Positions 43,473-52,207 of a stretch of 64,000 bases of DNA are shown one piece after another. A program made the translations under genes and the position numbers. Under the pieces are notes generated by a model that did not search any database, was not told where the DNA came from, and saw nothing but the letters and a program-made list of their open reading frames with translations. The stretch is taken from positions 5,209,227-5,273,226 of the forward strand of contig NC_019693.1 in assembly GCF_000317105.1 (NCBI RefSeq), given 5' to 3'. Every line of letters starts with the position of its first letter. Positions within the stretch are counted from its first letter, which is position 1. Origin of the DNA: Oscillatoria acuminata PCC 6304. Its GTDB lineage: Bacteria > Cyanobacteriota > Cyanobacteriia > Cyanobacteriales > Laspinemataceae.

Positions 43473-44477
43473 ATGGACTCCATCTTAAAAAGTTTGAAAC
43501 GAATTGTTGCATTGCTTGCGGTTGTCCTACTCTGTGTCAGTTGCAGCAAGGTCCCCTCTGTAAGTTACAACCCTTGGAATGTCGTCCCTTTACCCACAGA
43601 AGCTAACCTGAATGACATTAGCTTTACCAATGACCTCCAGCATGGATGGTTAGTGGGCTCTGAAGCGACGTTGCTGGAAACTGCCGATGGTGGAGAAACC
43701 TGGGAACTCAAGCAGTTAGGCTTGGATGACGAACGTTCGCGCTTGAATTCGGTGAGTTTTGCTGGGTCAGAGGGATGGATCGTCGGTGAACCTTCAATTT
43801 TGCTGCATACTACAGATACGGGAAAATCTTGGGAACAAATTGCACTCAGCGACAAGCTCCCGGGTAGTCCTTTAACCATTGTTGCTCTGGGTTCTAAGTC
43901 GGCGGAGATGACCACCAATGTCGGGGCGATCTATCGCACCCAAGATGGTGGAAAAACCTGGAAAGCAATGGTAGAAGAGGCGGTTGGGGTGATTCGAAAT
44001 CTCGATCGCTCGGCGGATGGTAAATATATCGCCGTCTCTGCCAAAGGAAACTTCTTTTCCATGTGGGAACCGGGTCAAAGTGCCTGGGTCCCTCATAATC
44101 GCAACAGTTCCCGACGCATCCAAAATATGGGATTTTCCGCTGATGGTCGTTTGTGGATGTTGGCTCGGGGTGGACAGTTGCAATTTAGCACCCCAGAGGA
44201 CCCGGAAAACTGGGACGAAGCGATCTATCCTGAGTTTTCGACAAGCTGGGGACTGCTGGATTTAGCTTATCGCACCCCAGATGAACTGTGGATTGGGGGC
44301 GGCAGTGGCAACTTACTCCAGAGTACCGATGGCGGCATCACCTGGAAAAAAGACCGTGAGGTAGAGGATGTGCCTTCTAATTTTTACAAGGTCCTGTTCC
44401 TGAATGAAGAGACAGGTTTTGCGATCGGTCAGCGTGGGATTCTGTTGAAATATCAAGGGACCTCGGAAGCTGCCTAA
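43473..44477 (+). CDS. ycf48: Photosystem II assembly factor Ycf48
   Basis: The product has 334 residues from the ATG at 43473 (upstream TTG 43464 and GTG 43470 are in frame). The signal peptide ends in a lipobox, LLCVSCSKV (C24). The rest is a seven-bladed beta-propeller with repeats such as TADGGETWELKQLG, TTDTGKSWEQIAL and TQDGGKTWKAM. Ycf48 (plant HCF136) binds newly made D1 during photosystem II assembly on the lumen side. psbE follows 132 bp downstream. Confidence 0.93.
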   Translation: MDSILKSLKRIVALLAVVLLCVSCSKVPSVSYNPWNVVPLPTEANLNDISFTNDLQHGWLVGSEATLLETADGGETWELKQLGLDDERSRLNSVSFAGSEGWIVGEPSILLHTTDTGKSWEQIALSDKLPGSPLTIVALGSKSAEMTTNVGAIYRTQDGGKTWKAMVEEAVGVIRNLDRSADGKYIAVSAKGNFFSMWEPGQSAWVPHNRNSSRRIQNMGFSADGRLWMLARGGQLQFSTPEDPENWDEAIYPEFSTSWGLLDLAYRTPDELWIGGGSGNLLQSTDGGITWKKDREVEDVPSNFYKVLFLNEETGFAIGQRGILLKYQGTSEAA

Positions 44478-44542
44478 GGTTAGGCCCTGAAGAACCAGAA
44501 GGGCGATCGCAGCAGTTTTCGGATTTTATTCCCTGAACTAGC

Positions 44543-44571
44543 TTGTGATGGTTTCTGAAGTTTTGTATCAT
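44543..44571 (+). promoter_or_regulatory. Sigma-70-type promoter candidate for psbEFLJ
   Basis: TTGTGA (44543-44548) and TATCAT (44566-44571) are separated by exactly 17 bp. It is 38 bp before the psbE start, and GAGGAGG provides a ribosome-binding site in between. Confidence 0.45.
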
Positions 44572-44609
44572 AGATTAAGATTTTGCACGTTGTTAGAGGA
44601 GGAATCTGA

Positions 44610-44861
44610 ATGTCTACAGGCTCGACTGGAGAACGTCCGTTTTCTGATATTGTTACCAGCATTCGCTATTGGGTGATTCACAGCATCACCATTCCGGCCT
44701 TATTTATCGCCGGTTGGCTGTTTGTGAGCACTGGGTTAGCCTACGATGCCTTTGGCACCCCTCGTCCGAACGAATATTTCAGCCAAGAACGCTTGGAACT
44801 GCCGATCGTTCAGGATCGCTTTAATGCGAAAGACCAGATTGACGACTTGATTATTAAGTAA
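44610..44861 (+). CDS. psbE: Cytochrome b559 alpha subunit
   Basis: The product has 83 residues. The haem-ligand histidine lies in [18 protein letters not shown], the start of the single membrane helix, and the C-terminal extension ([20 protein letters not shown]) matches PsbE. It is a core photosystem II subunit. It is the first gene of psbE-psbF-psbL-psbJ, with a GAGGAGG site before the ATG. Confidence 0.97.
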   Translation: MSTGSTGERPFSDIVTSIRYWVIHSITIPALFIAGWLFVSTGLAYDAFGTPRPNEYFSQERLELPIVQDRFNAKDQIDDLIIK

Positions 44862-44885
44862 ATCAATTTCAGGAGGTAGTCCATC

Positions 44886-45020
44886 GTGACCACAAATCGT
44901 TCAAACGAGCCCATTTCTTATCCCATTTTTACCGTTCGCTGGATAGCTGTTCATACCCTAGCGGTTCCGACGGTATTCTTCCTGGGTGCGATCGCGGCGA
45001 TGCAGTTCATTCAACGATAA
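44886..45020 (+). CDS. psbF: Cytochrome b559 beta subunit
   Basis: The product has 44 residues from a GTG at 44886. AGGAGG lies eight bases upstream. The haem histidine is in [15 protein letters not shown], followed by one membrane helix ending AMQFIQR. It pairs with PsbE to hold the haem in photosystem II. Confidence 0.95.
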   Translation: MTTNRSNEPISYPIFTVRWIAVHTLAVPTVFFLGAIAAMQFIQR

Positions 45021-45035
45021 GTTTAGGAGAAGTCA

Positions 45036-45158
45036 ATGCCAACTCGCAGTTCTAATCCCAACAAACAACCTGTTGAACTTAACCGGACTTCCCTCTATTT
45101 GGGCTTACTTCTGGTTTTCGTTCTCGGAATTCTGTTTTCCAGTTATTTCTTCAACTAA
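45036..45158 (+). CDS. psbL: Photosystem II protein L
   Basis: The product has 40 residues, reading [20 protein letters not shown] and then one membrane helix ending SSYFFN. It is 15 bp after psbF. AGGAGA is the ribosome-binding site. PsbL sits at the photosystem II dimer interface. Confidence 0.95.
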   Translation: MPTRSSNPNKQPVELNRTSLYLGLLLVFVLGILFSSYFFN

Positions 45159-45227
45159 CTGGTAAAGTTTGTCTAGTTTGAGTTGATTTAACCAAATCCG
45201 TAATTTTTTAATGGGGAGGCAAGTTTA

Positions 45228-45347
45228 ATGTCTGGAGAAACAAGAATTCCTTTGTGGATTATCGGGACGATCGCCGGGATGGGTGTCCTCACGGTTGTGG
45301 GTCTGTTCTTCTATGGTGCCTACGTTGGTGTAGGTTCCTCCATGTAG
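45228..45347 (+). CDS. psbJ: Photosystem II protein J
   Basis: The product has 39 residues, beginning [19 protein letters not shown] with one membrane helix and ending VGVGSSM. GGGGAGG lies upstream of the ATG. It is the last gene of the psbEFLJ operon, and a strong terminator follows 85 bp later. Confidence 0.95.
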   Translation: MSGETRIPLWIIGTIAGMGVLTVVGLFFYGAYVGVGSSM

Positions 45348-45432
45348 ATTTCGGTCCTATCTGGATCAAGAATTGATGCTAGATTTTGGGTCAAAGCCCG
45401 AGGTTAATCTCTAAAATCTAACCATCCCGAAT

Positions 45433-45468
45433 AAAAATGCCGCCCACTTTACAGCAGGCGGTATTTTT
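45433..45468 (+). terminator. Terminator of the psbEFLJ operon
   Basis: AAAAATGCCGCC (from 45433) pairs with GGCGGTATTTTT (to 45468), and the T-run is part of the right arm. A hairpin of this quality marks the end of the operon. Confidence 0.8.
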
Positions 45469-45533
45469 ATTAGTAATAAAAACCCGCAGGCTAAAGCCTG
45501 GGGCTACACAGACAAAGCCTGCCTTCGCAGGCT

Positions 45534-45656
45534 AATACCAAATCCGGTTGGTAAAAGTCGGTTTTCCAAATTAGCCCGCGCAGGCGGGCTTTGTTAGTAT
45601 AGCCCCAGGCTTCAGCCTGCGGGTTTTTGCAGACCTTTGACAACCGGATTCCGTAT
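45534..45656. repeat. R3 repeat, copy b
   Basis: The left end AATACCAAATCCGGTTGGTA (45534) and right end TTTGACAACCGGATTCCGTAT (to 45656) form an inverted repeat of about 20 bp with mismatches. Inside are AGCCCGCGCAGGCGGGCT and GCCCCAGGCTTCAGCCTGCGGG hairpin modules. A related hairpin block precedes it at 45478-45533. R2b follows directly at 45657. Confidence 0.7.
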
Positions 45657-45804
45657 CATCCAACCGTTCAACTGCAAGGAAGTGTAGGGGCGCAATGCTT
45701 GCGCCCTTGGGGTGCAAGCATTGCGCCCCTACATTGACCGGGCTATTCCGTTGATCCATCACTACGAACGAATGTTTTGGAGGTTTTATTTTTTGGAGTT
45801 CCCT
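45657..45804. repeat. R2 repeat, copy b, left end truncated
   Basis: The right end TTTTATTTTTTGGAGTTCCCT (to about 45804) is the inverted form of the R2a left end. Inside is a 51-bp palindrome (45683-45733) with 24-bp arms and a single mismatch. The left end begins CATCCAACCGTTCAACT, which is internal sequence in R2c, so this copy is cut at the junction with R3b. Confidence 0.65.
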
Positions 45805-47928
45805 TATAGAGGTAAACTCGGTGGACCTGGGGGTGAAATTTGCCGTTCAATGGAGACTTTATGACTCTCCCGTTGGGTTTGCATTTCCACAGCGATCGCC
45901 TCAAATTGCACCTGCAAACTGCCATAAGGCACCATCAATTCCCGAGAGCCTTCCACATCCCCAAATCCCGTGGGCCAAAATTGAGTTAACCAGTGGGGTC
46001 CATCCAAAACTGTCCGACTCTGGCGATCAAGAACCCATAATTTGACATAAATTCGGGGTAGCATCTGGGGCAGTTGCACCGTCACCTTCACCGATCGCCC
46101 TGCACTTAATTCTCCCTTGGGTAAACTCAGGCGCGGGTTCGGAACGGGCTGATCTTCCGGTAACAGCAAGAGCGCCGCCCCTTCGGTTGCACTAGCAGCG
46201 GCAACCGCAGCTTCCGCGAGTAACTCATCATCAACTACAATTTCCTGGGCTTCCCAGTCGATCTCCTCCGGTTCTGGAGGCATTCTCAGGGAGCTTTCTG
46301 AATAATTCTCATCTCCTGCCGTCGGTGCGATCGCCTCATCCATCTCAAATGGATTTTGTTCCGACTCCTCAGAAACCGGCGTAAAACTAATTTTCAGCCA
46401 ATCGGACAACTCGCGATCGCTCGCTAAGGCATTCAACCGCGAAAAGAACCGATCCTGTAAATGCAAAGATTGAAACGCTTGATCTACTGGATCAGCCCGT
46501 TTAGCACCCAGACTCGGTTCTGATTTCACCTCCGGTTCGGGGACAGTTGCCTCAGTTTCTGCCGGTGTAGTCGGCAATTCCTGGGAAACCGGCGCACTCG
46601 TAGTCGGGGCCTCCGGTTCTGCCGGTGTTGCTATCTCCGGATCCGGCGATTTCACCTCGGGCGGTGCTGGTGGCGGTTGAGGACGCTTAAAGGTTGGCAA
46701 ATCCAAGGGTTTCGGCCCTTGGGGTGATTTCGCCTGGGGTTTACCAATCTGTGGCGGCAACACCTGATTTCCCGATGGTTCAAAGGAAAGCGGTTGACTC
46801 TTCTTAATCGTTTCCAGAATTTCATCAAACGAGGCATCGATTTCTTCAACATTCTGCTGATGAATCGATTCCCGAGAATGCTCTAACAGCTTGTCCTCAC
46901 TCAAGTCTGAGGAAATCGCCCCGAGTAAGTCATCTAAATCCGCCGTAATCGTAAACGATCGCACCCCTAAGCGAGTCCCACTGCCATCAGACAAACTCAC
47001 CTCTCCTAACAGCAGATGACTTTTGGTCTGTTCTGGAATCTCCACGGGACAAGAAAATGGCATCGGTAGGGTTCCCTCTGATAGGGGATGTCCCACCTCA
47101 ACAATTTTTGCCCCCGTCTGAGGATTTTGCAGCATCACCCGCAATTCTAAACCGGGAAGGCGATCGCCGATCTTGCCATCAACCGCCTCAATGCGTCCCT
47201 CTAAGGTTAAAACTTTCCCCCATTTCACCATATAGGTTGGACGCTGCAACACCAGTTGCAACGGCGGCAGTTTTTGAGGTTGTGCCTGGGGTGGCGAGGG
47301 GGGGGACTGGAGGAGGACTGGTCCTGGACCCTTCCGCCACTGCGGGGATGCGATCGGGAAAAGCGTACAATTTGCCCGGAAGGGAGGGGTCCGCAGCCGG
47401 TGTGGTAGTTCCTGGGTTCTGTTCCTCTGCCACCCCAGTTGCCTCCTCTTCGGCGACAGCTTCAGCCGCAGCTTGCAGGCGATCGGTCCCTGACCCCTCG
47501 GAAAATTCTTCCTCCCTGTCCGATTCCGGTTCCTCCTCAAAACCCGCCGAAGTCAGACCCCCAGAGAAATCGCTCCCCCCTTCCTCCTCAATGGATAACA
47601 CCTCAACCCGAATCGAACCCTGAATCGTTTGGTCCAGAAAGCAGGTAAAATCCCAAAATCCCGGTTTCAGGCGAGTAAATGGGATCACCACCATTAAACC
47701 TTCTGCATTGGTCCGAGTCCCCCGCTTCTGCATCCGACGCTTCGGCGGAAACTCTTCCGACGATTGATAAATCGCCCGAATTTCCACCGGCACATTCGTC
47801 CGACTACAGCGCGCCACCATGCGATAGCGCCCTTCCAAAATTTCCACTTCTGGAGATTCTACGGAAAGCCACGAGCGATCGCCTTCTTTCTGGATCAGAA
47901 ATTCCCACTCTTCCATCGGTTCCGACAC
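45804..47928 (-). pseudogene. Proline-rich conserved gene, frameshifted at a C8 run
   Basis: Two overlapping frames, 47928-47188 and 47540-45804, belong to one gene. The N-terminal part begins MSEPMEEWEFLIQKEGDRSW and is followed by beta-rich sequence. The break is at 47298-47305, eight G on the plus strand (eight C in the coding strand). With seven C the reading continues PPVPPSPPQAQPQK into PTYMVKWGKVLTLEG, giving 707 residues. The middle is Pro/Glu-rich and low complexity. The C-terminal part has LSLPKGELSAGRSVKVTVQL. The stop codon overlaps the end of repeat R2b. The function is unknown. The extra C may be a sequencing error, a true mutation or phase variation. Confidence 0.75.
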
Positions 47929-48531
47929 AGATAACCCTTGCCTGAGTTGTTTTTGCCAATTATGTCTGTCAGTTTAACCCACCTAGAGCGCATCTGGAAT
48001 CACCCCACCCCCTTGAGTCATCATCACCCCATTTTTATCAGCAAAGTCCTACACCCTCAAGGGTGCGGCTACACGAACCAAGCCTGCCTACGCAGGCTCA
48101 AGAGAAGAGAGACTTTTAAACACTAGCTTTGGTTTTAGTTCCTAGTAACGACTTCAGTCGTTATCCCCTCTTCAGTTTTCTTAGAGGATTGCAAAATATA
48201 AATCATCCAACCGTTCAACTAAAAGAAGTGTAGGGGCTAATACGAACGAACGTTTTGGAGGTTTTATTTTTTGGAGTTCCCTTAGTAACGACTTCAGTCG
48301 TTTCCGGGTCCCCCAATTCAATTAATTTATCATCAATAAAACTGGACCGTGAAAAGTTCTGTGAGATCATTAACTAGGGGCCTTCAACTATCCAGTTCGT
48401 CTGTGTATGGCTTGATGCATGAATGACTCTTTGGCGGGAAGGAATTTTGTCAAAAGTAAGCGGGGTGGACTTCGCGGCTCAAATAGAAGGGGCAGCATAC
48501 TCTTAGAAGAGTGACAAAAAAGGGATAGCTT
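47929..48531. other. Intergenic region with several repeats
   Basis: About 600 bp without a gene. It contains the degraded hairpin block ACACCCTCAAGGGTGCGGCTA to CGCAGGCT (48050-48100), the unit GTAACGACTTCAGTCGTT at 48143 and again at 48284, and R2c between them. Confidence 0.5.
48185..48282. repeat. R2 repeat, copy c (98 bp, short form)
   Basis: The left end AGGATTGCAAAATATAAATC (48185) and right end TTTATTTTTTGGAGTTCCCT (to 48282) are R2 ends. The palindromic cassette is reduced to GTGTAGGGGCTAATACG. Both sides carry the GTAACGACTTCAGTCGTT repeat unit. Confidence 0.65.
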
Positions 48532-51500
48532 TCAATCCGGGCTAGAGGTGGAACAACTCTCAGAGAACAACCGATAGCGGTTTGTCGGTGTAGCGGTTAA
48601 CACCAGATTGCCGCGATCGTCGATCGCCCATCCGGTTGTTTCCACCAGTGGCTCCGCCTTGATTGCCACCGGCGACTGCGAGGCGGGCTGGGGGCTGTGC
48701 AATTCTCCATCGACGGCGAGCGGACGCAAATCGTGCCAAACCGCCGATCCCATAAAGGGTTGATTCGGATTTTCCGGCAAACCCCCCCGTCCCGTGAGTA
48801 CAAAGCGACTTCCTTCTTGTGCAGTACAGCCGCTGACGATGCGATCGCTCGGATCGGTAGGATTATCTGCTAACTCTACCAATCCTGAAGCTGGATCGAG
48901 AGCGGGTTCTTGGACGTTGATTGTGCCATCCAGACCCAACTCAGAACTGGCGCTAATCTGACTCTCAGGAGAGAGAAATAAACCTTGGGTGACGATATTG
49001 ATGTTCCCCCCTTTGCCACTGACGGCATTGGCGCGAATTAAACTATTTTCCAGGGCTACAATCGTACTCGCCGCGATCGCCACGTTCCCGCCATCGTCCC
49101 CATCACCCAGTGCTTCTACACTAATGCGACCGTTATTGGTCAAAATCAAAGCATTCTGGACGTTCAACTCCACATTTCCCCCCCGTCCAGAGGCCGTGGT
49201 TGCCGCAATCGACCCCTGGCGATCGACAGAGATGGATGAGGCATTAATTTGTAACGTTCCGGCATTTCCCGTACCTGCATGATTTACGGTAATCGTGCCG
49301 CCATGGCTGATCGTGATGCGATCGGCATTGATCGTCACTTCTCCCGTATTTCCTGTAGGAACCGGCGGGCTAAAAAATGCTTGCTGCAAATCTGGCGTCG
49401 CTTGGAAAGCATCCGACCCCATTTTAGATTCAAAAAAACCGTCACTGGAAACCCCAACGATTTCAATTTCCGAAGCATTCACGGTAATCCGACCGGCATT
49501 TCCCGTCCCAGTGGTAAATGCACCCATCAACCCCCCATCTTTGAGGCTAATCCGACTGCTCGTCACCTGTAGTTCTCCCACATTTCCCGATCCAAAGGTT
49601 GGCAACCCCACCAAACTCGGCGACTCGATAAATGGATTCGCCCCCACCACGTTGATTTCTTCGGTCGCCTGAATCGTCAGATTGCCCCCATTCCCGGTTC
49701 CGGAACCGGGAATCGGTTCTCCCAATATCGACAGGGAAGGAATCACCAACGACATTAGGGCCGCACCTCCGTCTACTTGTAGCCTGCGCGTCGAAATTGA
49801 CACATTCCCAGCATCTCCAGCTCCGAAGGTAATACTTCCCATCAGGGTGACATTTTCTGGATTCAACGGCGTTGCCCCACTCATCACAATGGTATCGGCA
49901 TTCACCCGCACATCTCCTCCATTTCCCTGTCCGGCATTGGGTAAAGGCGGTCCCACCACTTGTGAAAATACGATCGAACTCACACCCGCCCCTTCTGTAA
50001 GGGTTAAACGCGGCGTGGAAACGCTCATGTTGCCTCCTTCTCCTGTATCGCTCGTGGTGACAAATAGTCCAGTAGCAAACACCGGGATCAGGGGATTCAC
50101 TTTTTGCAGCACAATCGACTCTGAGGCAGTAACGCTGAGATCTCCCCCGCGTCCGGGTCCTTCATTCCAGGTTCCCATCTGTGCGCCATTGGTCATCGTG
50201 ATTTCCACAGCAGAAATATTGACACTGCCGCCTTGGCCTGCACCCACTAAGTAACTAAAAATACCACTAAAGAGTAAGGGATTATAGGCAACGGCATTAT
50301 CTCCAGCGATGGAATTTGCAGTCACGGTCACATTTGCACCATTTCCCGTAGAGGTGGAACCGGCAAGGGTGGCAATTTGTCCGCCATCGGTGAAGTTGAT
50401 CTCTGTGGCATTGACGGTAATTTCTCCACCGGATCCGCTGGCAAAATTTTCGCTCCCAATGCGACTGTTAAGATTGCGGTCTAATAGAGTGCGGCGATCG
50501 ATTTCGTTGATATCTGGAATGCCCGTAGGAGGAATTGCAAACCCCGCGATCGCCAGTTTTTCTGCATTGACGGTGACGTTTCCAGCGTTCCCCGCCCCTA
50601 AACTTACGGTTTGAATCCGAGAACCGTCGGTGAGGGTAGTTACTGGGGCATTCACAATCACGGGGCCACTGTTTCCGGTAGCGCTTTCCAGCACTTGGTT
50701 GACGATCCAGGAACTAAAAGGAAAAATTGAATCGACGCCGGATAAGCTGAGAGATTCGCTGGCAGAAATTGCAATAGTGCCACTATTAAAAGTTCCGGGA
50801 GTCACCGCCACAATTTGCGATCGCTCTAAGCCGATATTTTTTCCGACCACTTGGATTCCGGCAATGGGATTGTCTGCTACGGCTGGATTGAATAAGGAAC
50901 TGCGATCGCTCAGTTGAATGTTACCAAATTCCGCCACGCGATCGTATCCCAACACCATCCCTCCAGGAGTGGGTACGACATCGACTTCCCCATTCGTTAC
51001 GCCACCGATTTCAATTCGTCCCGACGGCACCGTTACCACTGCCCCATTGAGAGAAACATTTCCCCCTACCAAGGCAAATGTCTGTCCGGGGGCGACCCCC
51101 ATTCCTTGAGGATTACTCGGAACAATATCGGGATTTCCAGTGCCTTGAACTTGGATATTACCGGCATTAGAATTAAATTGCAATCCTACCGGAACGCTCA
51201 TGGTTAATAAAGGCGGGGCGTTGGGGATACTGGCGCTAAACGTGCTGCCATCGGGAAATTGCAAGCTGTTAGCGGTACTGCCAATAAATGAACCTCCAAT
51301 ATTTAGCCTCGCATTGGGACCAAAGACCATCCCATTGGGATTGAGTACAAATAAATTGGCCAACCCATTGGCCCGAATTAATCCATCGATTTCGGAAAGA
51401 TTGCTGCCGGTAATCCGAGTAAAAATATTTTGAAGGGTGGAAGAATTGTTAAAAAAGGCTTCGGTGTTGGTGGGGACTGAAAATTCTGAAAAACTGTGAA

Positions 51501-51711
51501 ATAAATTGACGCCGCTTTCCGTACCGCCTTCAATGGTGATGCTGTTGCCATTGGGAACCACCACAGAATTGTTCGGTAAGGTACTGTCGGGGATAATTTG
51601 GGCAGTGGCAGGCTCTGAGGCAAAACTCCCCATTGACAGTGCGGTAAAATAGAGTGCGATCGCTTTAACGGAATGCGGAGATCGCGATCGGAATTGAAGT
51701 CGCCCCGGCAT
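48532..51711 (-). CDS. TPS-secreted filamentous haemagglutinin-like adhesin
   Basis: The product has 1059 residues from the ATG at 51711, which has GGAGG eight bases upstream; a TTG at 51726 is less likely. A signal peptide (about 15-40) is followed by the TPS secretion domain (about 45-180: NSITIEGGTESGVNLFHSFS, then GLANLFVLNPNGMVFGPNA). The rest is a beta-helix with NAGNVTVNA-type repeats (GNGANVTVTANSI, GNAGRITVNASEIEI). Such proteins are exported through a TpsB (Omp85-type) channel and act as adhesins. No tpsB gene lies in the window. The C-terminal ~90 residues leave the repeat. Confidence 0.88.
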   Translation of the reverse strand: MPGRLQFRSRSPHSVKAIALYFTALSMGSFASEPATAQIIPDSTLPNNSVVVPNGNSITIEGGTESGVNLFHSFSEFSVPTNTEAFFNNSSTLQNIFTRITGSNLSEIDGLIRANGLANLFVLNPNGMVFGPNARLNIGGSFIGSTANSLQFPDGSTFSASIPNAPPLLTMSVPVGLQFNSNAGNIQVQGTGNPDIVPSNPQGMGVAPGQTFALVGGNVSLNGAVVTVPSGRIEIGGVTNGEVDVVPTPGGMVLGYDRVAEFGNIQLSDRSSLFNPAVADNPIAGIQVVGKNIGLERSQIVAVTPGTFNSGTIAISASESLSLSGVDSIFPFSSWIVNQVLESATGNSGPVIVNAPVTTLTDGSRIQTVSLGAGNAGNVTVNAEKLAIAGFAIPPTGIPDINEIDRRTLLDRNLNSRIGSENFASGSGGEITVNATEINFTDGGQIATLAGSTSTGNGANVTVTANSIAGDNAVAYNPLLFSGIFSYLVGAGQGGSVNISAVEITMTNGAQMGTWNEGPGRGGDLSVTASESIVLQKVNPLIPVFATGLFVTTSDTGEGGNMSVSTPRLTLTEGAGVSSIVFSQVVGPPLPNAGQGNGGDVRVNADTIVMSGATPLNPENVTLMGSITFGAGDAGNVSISTRRLQVDGGAALMSLVIPSLSILGEPIPGSGTGNGGNLTIQATEEINVVGANPFIESPSLVGLPTFGSGNVGELQVTSSRISLKDGGLMGAFTTGTGNAGRITVNASEIEIVGVSSDGFFESKMGSDAFQATPDLQQAFFSPPVPTGNTGEVTINADRITISHGGTITVNHAGTGNAGTLQINASSISVDRQGSIAATTASGRGGNVELNVQNALILTNNGRISVEALGDGDDGGNVAIAASTIVALENSLIRANAVSGKGGNINIVTQGLFLSPESQISASSELGLDGTINVQEPALDPASGLVELADNPTDPSDRIVSGCTAQEGSRFVLTGRGGLPENPNQPFMGSAVWHDLRPLAVDGELHSPQPASQSPVAIKAEPLVETTGWAIDDRGNLVLTATPTNRYRLFSESCSTSSPD

Positions 51712-51938
51712 AGTTTTTTCCTCCAACGCAAGATAAATTCATCGGCTTATAACCCTTGTTCACAGTATTATACACTCACTCCCACTGCATTCAGATAACT
51801 GGTGATGACGGGGGCCCGGTTGCATAACAGAATGACCCAGACCATAATCACTAACCCTTCAAACGCCGTCTCACGGCTGAATGCGGGCCGTAGACTTTAG
51901 AGGATTTCCTCAATTCGCTCCTAAGTGTGCATAATAGT

Positions 51939-52060
51939 AATACCCAATCCGGTTGTTAAAAGTCGATTTTCTGTATTAGCCCGCGCAGGCGGGCTTTGTC
52001 CGTGTAGCCCCACCCTTCAGGGTGCGGGTTTTTATAGACTTTGATAACCGAATTCCGTAT
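51939..52060. repeat. R3 repeat, copy c
   Basis: The left end AATACCCAATCCGGTTGTTA (51939) pairs with TTGATAACCGAATTCCGTAT (to 52060), with mismatches. Inside are the AGCCCGCGCAGGCGGGCT hairpin and CCCCACCCTTCAGGGTGCGGG. Its right end TTTTTATAGACTTTGATAACC shows what R3a looked like before R1-B entered. Confidence 0.75.
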
Positions 52061-52207
52061 AACACTGGTTACGCTTAGAATCTTGAACAGTATGACTTAC
52101 GGATTGGTTTTATGCCGGTCCATTTTTTTTGAGGCCCCCATGAGCGACCCCCGAGGGGTTATACAGAACTTTCCACTGTTGAGAATAAAAAACACTCCCC
52201 TGCCATC

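Noticed and set aside
48143-48301. Target-site duplication around R2c (GTAACGACTTCAGTCGTT on both sides)
   Set aside because: The unit is itself palindromic and lies about 25 bp from the left end, so it is more likely another dispersed repeat than a duplication made by R2c.
49279-51207. Several frames opposite the TPS adhesin
   Set aside because: They are shadows of a repetitive gene and show no start signals or families.
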